Of a stretch of DNA of 64,000 bases, positions 17,633 through 26,257 are shown piece by piece (the first letter of the stretch is position 1; every line of letters begins with the position of its first letter). Under the pieces are notes generated by a model. It was not told where the DNA came from, searched no databases, and was given only the letters and a program-made list of their open reading frames with translations. The translations under genes were made by a program, and so were the position numbers. This DNA comes from Gandjariella thermophila (GTDB taxonomy: Bacteria; Actinomycetota; Actinomycetes; Mycobacteriales; Pseudonocardiaceae). Location of the stretch: NCBI RefSeq assembly GCF_005405885.1, contig NZ_BJFL01000002.1:62001-126000 (forward strand), given 5' to 3'.

Positions 17633-17662
17633 ATCTAACGCTTAGATGTCAAACGCTTAGAC
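17633..17662. promoter_or_regulatory. Two abutting MarR-type operators
   Basis: ATCTAACGCTTAGAT (17633-17647) is a perfect palindrome around CGC, and GTCAAACGCTTAGAC (17648-17662) is a near-perfect one immediately beside it. Centre-to-centre distance is 15 bp. They lie between the divergent MarR and MFS genes. TATGAT at 17679-17684 is a good -10 box for the regulator, so binding would block both directions. Confidence 0.75.
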
Positions 17663-17696
17663 GGCGAATCCATGTGGTTATGATCGGGGAGTGCCC

Positions 17697-18158
17697 ATGC
17701 CTGCCCAGACACCCATCGGCCTCCAGCTCACCCGCGGCGCCAAGGAGATCAGCGCGGCGTTCAACGACGCGCTGGCCGAGGCCGGCGGCTCGCTGCCGGT
17801 ATGGGTCGTGCTGATCTCGCTGAAGACGCGGCGGCTCGGCAACCAGCGGGAACTCGCCCGCGCCGTCGGTATCCGGGGGGCGACGCTGACGCACCACCTC
17901 AACGCGATGGAGCGGGACGGGTTGGTCACGCGCCGCCGCGCTCCGGACAACCGGCGGATTCACCTGGTGGAGCTCACCGAGCAGGGGGAGGCCCTGTTCC
18001 ACCGGCTCCGCGCCGCGGCCGTCGCCTTCGACCGGCGGCTGCGTACCGGCGTCAGCGACGAGGAACTGGCCACCTTCGCGTCCGTGCTCGGCCGGATGCA
18101 CCGCAACGTCAGCGGTGTGGACCGGCCCGCCGGCCCCCGCCCCGGCGGGCCGGAATGA
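17697..18158 (+). CDS. MarR-family transcriptional regulator
   Basis: A 153-residue winged-helix regulator. The DNA-binding part reads NQRELARAVGIRGATLTHHL-NAMERDGLVTRRRAPDNRR (residues about 55-95), with the typical beta-wing, followed by the dimerising helices around LTEQGEALFHRLRAAA. ATG 17697 has GGGGAG 5 nt upstream. A GTG at 17691 lies 6 nt after TATGAT and could be used on a leaderless mRNA. The likely targets are its own gene and the divergent MFS-DUF4386 pair. The stop codon directly abuts the stop of the convergent siderophore synthetase gene (no spacer). Confidence 0.9.
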   Translation: MPAQTPIGLQLTRGAKEISAAFNDALAEAGGSLPVWVVLISLKTRRLGNQRELARAVGIRGATLTHHLNAMERDGLVTRRRAPDNRRIHLVELTEQGEALFHRLRAAAVAFDRRLRTGVSDEELATFASVLGRMHRNVSGVDRPAGPRPGGPE

Positions 18159-19928
18159 TCACCAGCCGTCCGGTGGGGGCACGGCGGCGACGTCGTGCAG
18201 CGGGTTGGGCAGGTCGCCGCGGCCCGGGACGGGCGGCCGCTGGGCCAGATCGCCGTAGCCGGTGAGCAGCCGGTAGCTGTTCAGCGGGTAGCGGCCCAGT
18301 GTCGGGCCGAGCAGGTCGCCAGCGGTCATCCGGTCGGCGACCTCCGGGAAGTGGGCGCGGTACGCCTCGATCTCGCCGCGCACCCGGCCCCAGAAGGCTT
18401 CCCGGTCGATGCCGTGGTGCTCGGCGAGCAGGTCGGCCAGCGGCCGGAACACGCCCACCAGCAGCGCGTCCACCAGGTACTGCCGGAGCACGTGCCACGG
18501 CTTACGGGGCAGCACCCGGTCGTGCGAGTCGGGTTCCGGGCCGCGCTCCGGCACCGGCTCCACCGACACGTTGACGTCGTCCACCAGGTCCTTGACCACG
18601 GCCCGGGCCGGCAGGCCGTCCGCGCCGGTCACGATCAGCACGTTCTCGCCGTGCGGGTTGACCGTGATGCCGTAGGTGTACAGCACGTGCACCAGCGGCC
18701 GGAGCAGCACCCGGAGCAGTGCGGCCAGCCACGCCTCGGCGTCCCCACCGGCCCGGCGGATGTACTCGGAGACCAGCGGCCGCCCGTCCCGGTCGACGTG
18801 CAGCACCGCGGCCAGCGCCCAGGCCCGCTCGCCGGCACCCAACGACAGCGGTTCCCGCCAGATGCAGCCCAGCGTCTCCAGCCACTGGTACGGCACACCG
18901 TCCACCCGGGACAGCTGCGGGTGCCGCACGGTCACCGAGGCCACCTCGCCGAGCAGCTCGGTGCCCCACTCGGCGAGCCGCTTGTCCGCCGACCAGATGC
19001 CGCGCAGCCACTGGGTCGTCATCGGCGCGGCCAGCGTGCAGTGCGGTGGGATGCCCCGGTACACGGAGGTGTTCAGGATCCGCAGCGGCAGCTTCACCTG
19101 GTACCGCTCCGGATGGTCCACATTGGACATCGTGCGGATGGCCTGGGTGGGCAGGTAGCGGTCCGGCGCCTCGCCCAGCTCGACGATCCGGCCGGTGGCC
19201 AGCTCGGGCGCCCACAGGGTGCGCACCACGTGGTCGAGCTGCCAGGGATGCACCGGCAGCCAGACGTAGGCGTCCGGGGCGTGGCCACGCTCGCGCAGCG
19301 CCTCGGCGAACCCCGCGACCGTCGGGGCGTCCAGCTCGTGCGTGACCACGACCCGTTCGGACAGCTCGGGCGTGCCGCGGAACTCGGCCAGCCCGCGGTG
19401 CACCGCCAGCCACGGCAGCCGCACCGGGGTGCGGGCCTCCGGCGCGTACGCCGCGAGGTCCGCCGCGGAGAACCCGAGCCGACCCTTGTTGGCGACCAGC
19501 CACGGGTGCCCGGTGAGGTGACCCTCCAGCTCGGCGTGGCCGAGGTTGGCCAGCGCGGCCACCGGCCGCGCGGATTCCGCCATGATCACGTCCGCGGCCA
19601 GCGTCGCGGTCGCCTCGGCCAGCATGTTCGCCATGGTCGCCGGGTCCAGGTCGAGCGTGCGGCAGGCGTCGGCAAGGAACTGCTGCACGTCGTGGGTGGG
19701 TTCGGTGACGTCGTCGCCGAGGATGCCGGCGGTGCTGCGGCGTACCGAGGCAGGGTCCACCGCCCAGCCGCCGAACGCGGTGCGCCGGGCGGTGAACGTG
19801 TACGCCGCGCCGGCGAGCCGCAGCAGGTAGCCATGCTCGGTGGGCTCGGGGCGCAGCAGGCCCTCGAAGCACAGCTCGCCGATCGCCTTGGCGAGCAGCG
19901 CGCGGGCGCAGGAGGTCCAGGTGGTCAC
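18159..19928 (-). CDS. IucA/IucC-family NRPS-independent siderophore synthetase (second)
   Basis: A 589-residue ATP-dependent synthetase that forms amide bonds between a polycarboxylate such as citrate and an amine. The family signature LEGHLTGHPWLVANKGRLGF is at about residues 113-132, VYRGIPPHC in the middle, and GITVNPHGENVLI forms the nucleotide/Mg site of the kinase-like fold. It would carry out the last coupling step, like IucC/RhbF/DesD. The GTG at 19928 overlaps the stop of the monooxygenase gene by 4 bp (GTGA), giving translational coupling. It is the last gene of the siderophore operon and abuts the MarR gene tail to tail. Confidence 0.92.
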   Translation of the reverse strand: MTTWTSCARALLAKAIGELCFEGLLRPEPTEHGYLLRLAGAAYTFTARRTAFGGWAVDPASVRRSTAGILGDDVTEPTHDVQQFLADACRTLDLDPATMANMLAEATATLAADVIMAESARPVAALANLGHAELEGHLTGHPWLVANKGRLGFSAADLAAYAPEARTPVRLPWLAVHRGLAEFRGTPELSERVVVTHELDAPTVAGFAEALRERGHAPDAYVWLPVHPWQLDHVVRTLWAPELATGRIVELGEAPDRYLPTQAIRTMSNVDHPERYQVKLPLRILNTSVYRGIPPHCTLAAPMTTQWLRGIWSADKRLAEWGTELLGEVASVTVRHPQLSRVDGVPYQWLETLGCIWREPLSLGAGERAWALAAVLHVDRDGRPLVSEYIRRAGGDAEAWLAALLRVLLRPLVHVLYTYGITVNPHGENVLIVTGADGLPARAVVKDLVDDVNVSVEPVPERGPEPDSHDRVLPRKPWHVLRQYLVDALLVGVFRPLADLLAEHHGIDREAFWGRVRGEIEAYRAHFPEVADRMTAGDLLGPTLGRYPLNSYRLLTGYGDLAQRPPVPGRGDLPNPLHDVAAVPPPDGW

Positions 19929-21235
19929 GAGGCGGCTCCGGGGGCGGCGAAGGTGGTGAACGCGGTCCGCTTGGGCAGCCGGTAGACCTCCCGACCGGTC
20001 ACCGCGTTGAGGATGGTGGCGTTGCGCACCGCGCCGATGCCCAGGTCGGGGGCGGCGACGCCGTGGCTGTGCAGGTCGGCGTTGGCCACGAACACCCGGC
20101 CGGTCACCGCCGGGGCCAGCTCCACGGAGTGGTCCAGCCGGACCCGGTAGCGGCCCCGCTCGTCCCGCCGGATCAGGTGCTCCACCGGGGCGAGGAAGCC
20201 CGGCCGGCGCTGGGTGTAGCCGGTCGCGGCGACCACCAGGTCGGTGGCGTGCTCGAACACCTGGCCGGTGTCGGTGTGCCGGCAGGTGAGCACCACCCGG
20301 CCGGCGTCGCCCACCCGCGAGCCGGTCACCGCGACGCCGCAGCGCAGCTCCACGTCGGCCAGCCCGTGTTCCAGCTCGCGGCGGTACAGCAGTTCGTGCA
20401 GCTCCTCCAGAGTGCCGCTGGAGATGCCCTTGTAGTGCCGCCACTGCTCGGCCACCAGGCCGTCCCGGGTGTCCTGCGGCAGCGCGTGGAAGTACCGCAC
20501 GTACGCCGGGGTGGTCATCTCCAGCACCAGCTTGGTGTAGTCCAGCGGGGCGAACGACGCGGTGCGGGTCAGCCAGCTCACCGCGGGACCGCCGGACAGG
20601 TTGCGGCGCAACAGGTCCAGGGCCACCTCGGCGCCGGACTGGCCGGAGCCGACCACGGTGACCCGACCCGCGGCGTCCACATCGGACATCCGGTGCAGGT
20701 AGTCGGCGCTGTGCAGCAGCCGCTCCCCGGGCAGCCCGGCAAGCGCCGCCGGCACCGCCGGCTCGGTGCCCACCCCGAGCACGAGGTCGGCGGCGGAGAG
20801 CCGCAGCCGGGTGCCGTCACCGCGCACCGCGTGCACCGCGAACCGGCCGGCCTCGGCGTCCCAGCGCACCGCCTCCACCCGGTGCGAGAACCGCACCGCC
20901 GGCAGCCGGGACGCCGCCCAGCGCAGGTAGTCCTCGTACTCCCGGCGCGTCGAGTGGAACCGCTCGCGCACGTAGAACGGGTACAGCCGGTCGCAGTCGC
21001 GCAGGTAGGCGAGGAAGGACAGCGGGTGGGTCGGGTCCACCAGGCTCACCAGGTCCGCCAGGAAGCTGACCTGCAGCATGGCGTCGTCGAACATCAGCCC
21101 GCGGTGCCAGCGCAGCTCGGGCGCCGCCTCCAGCACCACGACGTCGACGTCGTCCACTGTGGACGCCAGCGCGGCGAGGCCGAGGTTGAACGGGCCGCAG
21201 CCGATCGCCACCAGGTCGTGCTCCTCGGTACGCAT
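19925..21235 (-). CDS. L-lysine/diamine N-monooxygenase (IucD/RhbE/DesB type)
   Basis: A 436-residue flavin N-hydroxylase that converts the primary amine of a diamine or lysine to a hydroxylamine with NADPH and O2. The FAD-binding GCGPFNLGLAAL is at the N-terminus (about residues 12-23), the NADPH-binding GSGQSGAEVALDL in the middle, and the VVAATGY motif in the last third. A conserved substrate-site region MLQVSFLADLVSLVDPTHP is present. The ATG at 21235 overlaps the stop of the acetyltransferase gene (TGATG). It provides the hydroxylamine that becomes the hydroxamate iron ligand. Confidence 0.93.
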   Translation of the reverse strand: MRTEEHDLVAIGCGPFNLGLAALASTVDDVDVVVLEAAPELRWHRGLMFDDAMLQVSFLADLVSLVDPTHPLSFLAYLRDCDRLYPFYVRERFHSTRREYEDYLRWAASRLPAVRFSHRVEAVRWDAEAGRFAVHAVRGDGTRLRLSAADLVLGVGTEPAVPAALAGLPGERLLHSADYLHRMSDVDAAGRVTVVGSGQSGAEVALDLLRRNLSGGPAVSWLTRTASFAPLDYTKLVLEMTTPAYVRYFHALPQDTRDGLVAEQWRHYKGISSGTLEELHELLYRRELEHGLADVELRCGVAVTGSRVGDAGRVVLTCRHTDTGQVFEHATDLVVAATGYTQRRPGFLAPVEHLIRRDERGRYRVRLDHSVELAPAVTGRVFVANADLHSHGVAAPDLGIGAVRNATILNAVTGREVYRLPKRTAFTTFAAPGAAS

Positions 21236-21801
21236 CAGGGAGCCTCCAGGGGGTTGCGGTCGAACACCAGCAGCGTGGCGGTCTTGTCCGGCAGGGTGAT
21301 CTCGCCGGCGGGGCGGAACCCGGCCGCCGTGAACGCGCGGATCGACGGCACGTTGCGCACGTCCGGCTCGGCGACCACCCGCTGGCAGTGCGGGTCCGCG
21401 GCGAGCAGTCCCTCGGCCACCGCGCGCAGCAGCGCCCGGCCCAGCCCGCGACCGGTCCGGCTCGGCTCCCCGATGGCCACGTGCACGCCGAGGTCGTGCG
21501 GGTGGTGCGGGTAGTGCCCGGCCAGCGGGTCCCGCGCCACCCGGTACACCTCCAGGTACGCGGCGGGGACGGCGTCCGAGGCGACCAGCAGCGGCAGCGA
21601 GTGGTCCCCGGCGACCTGCCGGGCCAGCTCCGCCGCCCACTCCCCGGCCGGCCAGGCCTGCCGCCAGAACTCCGCCACGTGCGGCCGGTTCATCCAGCAG
21701 GACAGCAGCTCCGCGTCCGCCGTGCCGGCGCGGCGCACCGACCACGGCTCCGGCAGCCGCGGCAGCGGGGGAGCGGGCACCGTCTCCGGAGCGACCGTCA
21801 T
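21235..21801 (-). CDS. GNAT N-acetyltransferase of siderophore synthesis (IucB/RhbD type)
   Basis: A 188-residue acyltransferase that acylates the N-hydroxylated amine to give the hydroxamate. The N-terminal WSVRRAGTADAELLSCWMN-RPHVAEFW and the acetyl-CoA-binding GEPSRTGRGLGRALLRAV, followed by RVVAEPDVRNVPSIRAFTAAGF, match the lysine N-acyltransferase MbtK/IucB branch of GNAT. The acyl group (acetyl, succinyl, longer) cannot be told from sequence. It lies between the first synthetase gene (37-bp gap) and the monooxygenase gene (1-bp overlap). Confidence 0.9.
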   Translation of the reverse strand: MTVAPETVPAPPLPRLPEPWSVRRAGTADAELLSCWMNRPHVAEFWRQAWPAGEWAAELARQVAGDHSLPLLVASDAVPAAYLEVYRVARDPLAGHYPHHPHDLGVHVAIGEPSRTGRGLGRALLRAVAEGLLAADPHCQRVVAEPDVRNVPSIRAFTAAGFRPAGEITLPDKTATLLVFDRNPLEAP

Positions 21802-21838
21802 CGGGGCACCGCGCTCTCCGCGGGTTGATGCCCCGGCA

Positions 21839-23602
21839 TCACCCGGTCACCTCACGGAGCGGGTTCGGCGCGTCCAGGTACACCGACTGGGCGTCCAGCG
21901 GGGCCAGCACCTCGTCGATCCCGCGCAGCCGGGTGAGCAGATTCCCCTTGCACGGCAACGTGTCCGCGGCCAGCCACCGGCGGGCCAGCCGGTCGCCGTC
22001 CGGGCCCGCGGCGGCCAGCGCGGGCAGCGCGGCCCGCAACCGGTCGGCGAGCACGCGGAGCAGGTCCCGCTCGTCGGCCAGCCCGTCCACGGCCAGGCAG
22101 CCCACCACCGCCAGCGCCTGGTTGCGCAGCAGGTAGTAGCACAGCCGCTCGTCCACCACCGTGTCGTCAACCACCGCGAGCGTGGACTCCTCCGCCCCGG
22201 TCGCGGCGAGCACGCCGGGCAGTCGCGAGGCGGCCAGGTAGTAGCCCTGGTTGTCGCGGAACGCGCCGCCGGCCACGCCGCCGTCCGCGGACAGCCGCAC
22301 CAGGGTGTTCTGCTGGTGCGCCTCCAGGCCGATCCCGGTGGCGGCGTAGAGGTGCAGCATCGGCGCCAGCACCCGGTCCGTGTAGTCGGCCATCCAGTCG
22401 GTCGCGGCTCCCCAGCCGGCGACCAGTTCACCGAGCCGGCTGCGGCCCAGCCCGGGGCGGGGCGCGACCAGCCCGGCCAGGCAGCGCAGGTCCGCCACGC
22501 CGGCCGGTACCTCGCGCACCGCCACGTCCAGCCCTGTCACCGCGGGCCCCTCGGCGCGGCCCGGCTCGTCCACCGCCAGCCACGCCGGATCGCGGACGAT
22601 GGCGAACTCCGGGTGGGCGCGCTCGGTCGCGGCGGCGTAGCCGGCGTCCAGCAGCCGGTGCACCTCCAGGCCGCGGCGCAGCTCGGTGCGGGTGGACTCG
22701 CGGCGCGAGTTCGTGATGCGCAGGCCCAGCGACAGTTTGAGCATCACCGGCGCGTCCGGCCGGTACACGGTGCGCAGGCTGGACGTGGGCCACCACCGCG
22801 GGCCCAGCTCACCCAGCGGCTCCAGCAAGCCGGCCGCCACCAGCGCGGCGATCCGAGGCCGGCGCAGCGCGTCCCGCGCCTGCCACGGGTGCGCGGGCAG
22901 CAGCACCCGGCCGTCCGAGAGCCGCCGCCCGGCCAGGTCGGCGAGCAGCGCCACGGTGTCCCGGCCGGCGAGGCTCGGCGAGCCCGCCACCGCGTCGTGC
23001 GAGACCACCGACTCGTCCGCGGCGAACCAGTGCAGCCGGAACGACCCGCGCAGCTCCGGCGACCATTCCGCGGCGTCCGCCGGGGAGATCCCGTCCCGGC
23101 TCTTCGGTGCTGGGTGGTGCAGGTGGCCGAGCAGCAGCGCCTGCTCGGCGTCCAGGAAACCGTCCACACCGGAAGGGGGGTTCGGCCGCGTCCCGCGGCC
23201 CGCCAGGAAACCGGCGACCCGCCGCACCGACTCGGCGGTGCGCTCCACCAGGTCGGCGGCCTCGGTCGAACCGATCTCGTGCGCGAGCAGCGCCATCGCC
23301 AGCACCGGGTCGGCGGAGCCGGCGTCCGCACCGTCCGCGCGGCGCAGCCGCACCGGGCCGAACCGGTGCCAGCCGGTGGGCGAGTGGTGCCGCACCTCGG
23401 TGGCCAGCCGCATGCCGCTGGCGGGCAGCGCCACCTCCAGCGGCCCCGGCGCCACCGGCGTGCCGGTCTCCCGCACCCAGCAGCGCAGCAGCGCCTCCAG
23501 GTGGGCGTGCTCGGCCGCCCGCCGGGAATCGGGATGGTGCAGCGGGTCAGCCGGGTCGGGGGCACCCGTGCCGGCGGTCCGCCCGGCCATCGTCGCGGTC
23601 AT
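21839..23602 (-). CDS. IucA/IucC-family NRPS-independent siderophore synthetase (first)
   Basis: A 587-residue synthetase of the same family as the product of 18159-19928 but clearly divergent. It has LLLGHLHHPAPKSRDGIS (about residues 145-162) as the substrate motif, LPAHPWQ, TSSLRTVYRP, KLSLGLRITNSRR and GIGLEAHQQNTLV for the ATP site. By analogy with IucA/RhbC it would make the first citrate-amine half product. The ATG at 23602 is preceded by a Shine-Dalgarno GGAGGAGG that is part of repeat copy S3. Two distinct synthetases in one operon imply two successive, asymmetric couplings. Confidence 0.92.
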   Translation of the reverse strand: MTATMAGRTAGTGAPDPADPLHHPDSRRAAEHAHLEALLRCWVRETGTPVAPGPLEVALPASGMRLATEVRHHSPTGWHRFGPVRLRRADGADAGSADPVLAMALLAHEIGSTEAADLVERTAESVRRVAGFLAGRGTRPNPPSGVDGFLDAEQALLLGHLHHPAPKSRDGISPADAAEWSPELRGSFRLHWFAADESVVSHDAVAGSPSLAGRDTVALLADLAGRRLSDGRVLLPAHPWQARDALRRPRIAALVAAGLLEPLGELGPRWWPTSSLRTVYRPDAPVMLKLSLGLRITNSRRESTRTELRRGLEVHRLLDAGYAAATERAHPEFAIVRDPAWLAVDEPGRAEGPAVTGLDVAVREVPAGVADLRCLAGLVAPRPGLGRSRLGELVAGWGAATDWMADYTDRVLAPMLHLYAATGIGLEAHQQNTLVRLSADGGVAGGAFRDNQGYYLAASRLPGVLAATGAEESTLAVVDDTVVDERLCYYLLRNQALAVVGCLAVDGLADERDLLRVLADRLRAALPALAAAGPDGDRLARRWLAADTLPCKGNLLTRLRGIDEVLAPLDAQSVYLDAPNPLREVTG

Positions 23603-23605
23603 CAG

Positions 23606-23646
23606 CGAGCCTCCTCCGCGAGTTCGCGCGCGACCGCGATCGTGTC
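23606..23646 (-). repeat. Short SD-bearing repeat, copy S3
   Basis: On the minus strand it reads CGACACGATCGCGGTCGCGC then GCGAACTCGCGGAGGAGG, ending a few bases before the ATG of the first synthetase. It is the best-preserved copy and its left part matches the right arm of the larger repeat (31210-31381). The remaining 120 bp up to 23771 show nothing recognisable. Confidence 0.7.
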
Positions 23647-23771
23647 GCCAGGGCGCCGGGTACGAGTCCGGGCCGGGTGCTCCGGCACGGCGGCCTGTCG
23701 TCCCGGTCGCGGGGCCTGGTGGCCTCGGCGCGCGCTGCTGTCCGTCTGGTTGCCGCGGTTTGACCCACGCA

Positions 23772-25385
23772 TCAGGCAGCCCCCTTTGTGGCGGCCTCGG
23801 TGGCCACTCCGGCGTCGACCACCGCGGCGAGCAGGTCGTCGAGGTCGCGGGGAGTGGTGTTCGGGTTGAGCAGGGTGAGCTTCAGGCAGGTGCGCTCGGC
23901 GGAGCCGGGCCCGGCCGGCCGCACCGCGGTGCGGCCGACCAGCGCCTGCCCGGAGCGCAGCAGCCGGCGCCGCAAGGCGGCGTTGACCTCGTCGGCCAGC
24001 GCCGGGTCGGCGGTGCGGTAGCGGAACACCACCGTGGTCAACTCGGCCGGGGCGACCAGCTCCAGCCGCGGCGCGGCGGCGATCCACCGCTCCGCGTGCC
24101 GGGCCAGGTCGTGGCAGTGCTCCACCATCTGGCCCAGCCCGCGGCGGCCGTAGGCGAGCAGCGTGGCCGCCACCTTCACCGCGTCCGGCCGGCGGGTGGT
24201 CTGCAGCGACCGGCCGAGCAGCCCGTCGTAGCCGGCGGCGGCGTCGTCGGCCGGGTTCAGGTAGGCCACCGAGCGGTCCAGGGCGGCGAACGCGGCCGCG
24301 TCGCGGACCAGCAGCGCGCTCGCCGACGCGGGCTGCCAGCCCAGCTTGTGCAGGTCCACGGTGACCGAGTCGGCCAGCGCCAGCCCGGCCAGCCGGCCGG
24401 CCAGCCGGGGCGAGAGCAGCGCGCCGAAGCCGTAGGCGGCGTCCACGTGCAGCCAGGTTCCGTGCTCCCGGGCCACCTCGGCGATCTCGGGCAGCGGGTC
24501 CACCGAACCGAAGTCGGTGGTGCCGGCGGTGGCCACCACCGCCACGGGGGTGTGCCCGCCGTCCAGGCCGGCCAGCGCGGCGGCCAGCGCCTCCGGCCGC
24601 ATCCGCCACCGCTGGTCCACCGGCACCGGACGCACCGCGGCCTCGCCCAGGCCGAGCGTCGCGCACGCCCGGTGCACCGAGAAGTGCGCCACCGACGAGC
24701 ACAGCACCACCGGGTTCGGCAGCCCGGCCACCCCGTTCCGGCGCACGTCCACCCCGCGCCGCACCGCCGCGTGCTCCCTGGCCAGCAGCAGCGCCATCAG
24801 GTTGGACAGCGACCCGCCCGGGGTGAACACGCCCTCGGCGGCGTCCCCCAGCCCGGCCAGGCCGGCCAGCACGCCGATCACCCAGCGTTCCACGGCGATC
24901 GCCGAGGCCGCCGAGTCGTAGGTGTCCAGCGACGCGTTTCCCGCGCTGGCCAGCGTGTCCGCGGCCACGGCCACGGCCAGCGGCGCCGGCTGCAGGTGCG
25001 CGGCGGCCCACGGGTGGCCCAGCTCGATGCCGTGCTCGACCAGCACCCGGGCCACTCGGTGCAGCGCGGCGTCGGTGCCCAGCCCGTGTTCCGGCAGCGC
25101 CCGCGGCCCGAGGGTGTCGGTGACGTCGCTGAGCACCGCGTCCGGGTCGCCGGCCGGCAGTGGACCGCGCGGGTGCCGGGTGACCAGCGCGCCGCAGGCG
25201 GCCCTGGTCACCGCGGCGGCCACCTCGGCAAGCCCGTGCCCGGTGCCAGCGAGCGGGACGGCCACCCGGGACGCCGGGGGCGGCTCGCCGCGTGTGCCGG
25301 GGCGCGCGTCATGATCACGCGGTCCGGGCTCGGTCACGGCCGGGCCGGACCGGTTCTGGAGCGGGCTGTCAGCAGCCGTGATCAC
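23772..25385 (-). CDS. PLP-dependent group II decarboxylase (diaminobutyrate/lysine type)
   Basis: A 537-residue decarboxylase, first gene of the siderophore operon. It shows FTPGGSLSNLMALLLAR for phosphate binding, HFSVHRA, HVDAAYGFGALL (Asp pairing with the PLP nitrogen) and DSVTVDLHKLGWQP with the Schiff-base lysine. Family members of this kind make 1,3-diaminopropane from diaminobutyrate (RhbB) or cadaverine from lysine (DesA); which amine is made decides the siderophore and cannot be read here. No adjacent RhbA-type aminotransferase is present, which mildly favours lysine. The GTG at 25385 follows GGAGGTGTC. The first 50 residues are a variable extension. Confidence 0.9.
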   Translation of the reverse strand: MITAADSPLQNRSGPAVTEPGPRDHDARPGTRGEPPPASRVAVPLAGTGHGLAEVAAAVTRAACGALVTRHPRGPLPAGDPDAVLSDVTDTLGPRALPEHGLGTDAALHRVARVLVEHGIELGHPWAAAHLQPAPLAVAVAADTLASAGNASLDTYDSAASAIAVERWVIGVLAGLAGLGDAAEGVFTPGGSLSNLMALLLAREHAAVRRGVDVRRNGVAGLPNPVVLCSSVAHFSVHRACATLGLGEAAVRPVPVDQRWRMRPEALAAALAGLDGGHTPVAVVATAGTTDFGSVDPLPEIAEVAREHGTWLHVDAAYGFGALLSPRLAGRLAGLALADSVTVDLHKLGWQPASASALLVRDAAAFAALDRSVAYLNPADDAAAGYDGLLGRSLQTTRRPDAVKVAATLLAYGRRGLGQMVEHCHDLARHAERWIAAAPRLELVAPAELTTVVFRYRTADPALADEVNAALRRRLLRSGQALVGRTAVRPAGPGSAERTCLKLTLLNPNTTPRDLDDLLAAVVDAGVATEAATKGAA

Positions 25386-25398
25386 GACACCTCCGCGA

Positions 25399-25432
25399 TT
25401 AGGTAAGGCATATCAAAGTAAGGCGAGCCTAA
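25399..25432. promoter_or_regulatory. Two overlapping IdeR/DmdR iron boxes
   Basis: TTAGGTAAGGCATATCAAA (25399-25417) and CAAAGTAAGGCGAGCCTAA (25414-25432) resemble the 19-bp iron box TTAGGTTAGGCTAACCTAA and overlap by 4 bp. On the minus strand TTGATG and TTTGAT with an 18-bp spacer flank the second box, so an iron-loaded IdeR/DmdR repressor would cover the promoter of the siderophore operon. The boxes lie 14-47 bp upstream of the decarboxylase GTG. Confidence 0.75.
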
Positions 25433-25802
25433 CCACATCAAGATTTTTCGCGTGCTGTCAAGGCGACGCGGCGTGTCGCGCGTGGAGATCACAGTGCCTT
25501 GTTCAGAGGTTCCCGTCATTCAGCGGCACCGTGGGGTCTACCCGACCCTCACCACACCGGCCGCTCGCACGGGCCTGGCGGCCCGTGGTCGCTGGGCCGG
25601 TTCGCCAATGACGCTCACAGGTCGGTGGTCACGGACCGGTGCGGGCGGGAGGAAGAGGTGGTCCGAACGGAGGATCGTCGGAGCGGCGCGGTAGCCTTTC
25701 CGCGATCACGTCACCGAACTCGCGCGGCCCGGCCTACCAGGCCGATCCGGTGGGATGTTCCGGCGCGGGACCGGTGGGCCGGTAACCGACGAAGGAGGGC
25801 TC
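25433..25802. other. Intergenic stretch without recognised gene
   Basis: About 370 bp between the siderophore promoter and the divergent gene at 25803. No reading frame here has a start, ribosome-binding site and protein-like composition together. GGTAGCCT at 25689-25696 could be a -10 region for the downstream gene. Confidence 0.35.
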
Positions 25803-26192
25803 GTGTCGCCAGGGCAGATCGCCGCGCTCGTGGCAGCAGGCGCGTTCGTGCTGCTGGTGCTGTTGCTGGCGATCCCGCTGATCAAGCTGGGTCGCACGCT
25901 GGACGAGGCGACCAAGGCGATCCGGGCGGCGCAGGAGCGAAGCGACCCGCTGCTCACCGGGGCGAACACCACCCTCACGCACGTCAACACCCAGCTGGAG
26001 CGGGTCGACGGAATTACCGCGAACGCCCGCGCGGTAACCGGTAACGTCTCGGCTCTCACCTCGCTGTTCACCGCGACCATGGGCGGCCCGCTGGTCAAGG
26101 CCGCCGCGGTGTCCTACGGCATCAGCAAGGCGGTGCGGGCCCGGCGCAAGCGCAGGGAGGCCGGAAGCACCCGCCGTCGCAGGGGGCGGTGA
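25803..26192 (+). CDS. DUF948-like membrane protein
   Basis: A 129-residue protein with one N-terminal transmembrane helix (AALVAAGAFVLLVLLLAI) followed by an amphipathic, coiled-coil-like region (RTLDEATKAIRAAQERSDPL and on) and a highly basic C-terminus RARRKRREAGSTRRRRGR. This matches the DUF948 proteins found upstream of alaS in actinobacteria; role unknown, probably envelope-associated. The GTG at 25803 is chosen for the strong GAAGGAGGG upstream. Confidence 0.85.
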   Translation: MSPGQIAALVAAGAFVLLVLLLAIPLIKLGRTLDEATKAIRAAQERSDPLLTGANTTLTHVNTQLERVDGITANARAVTGNVSALTSLFTATMGGPLVKAAAVSYGISKAVRARRKRREAGSTRRRRGR

Positions 26193-26257
26193 GCGACCGT
26201 GTCAGGCGGCAGGCATGTCGACCGCGGCGCCCGGGATCGCGGAAAGGAGAGTCGCCG

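Noticed and set aside
21722-25406. Long plus-strand open frames opposite the siderophore genes (21722-23869 and 22686-25406)
   Set aside because: They are antisense to well-supported genes, rich in Arg/Gly/Pro/His from GC-rich codon mirroring, and lack ribosome-binding sites or recognisable motifs.
25378-25611. 77-codon plus-strand frame over the siderophore promoter
   Set aside because: It would start inside the divergent decarboxylase leader, has no ribosome-binding site and covers the iron boxes; composition is not protein-like.
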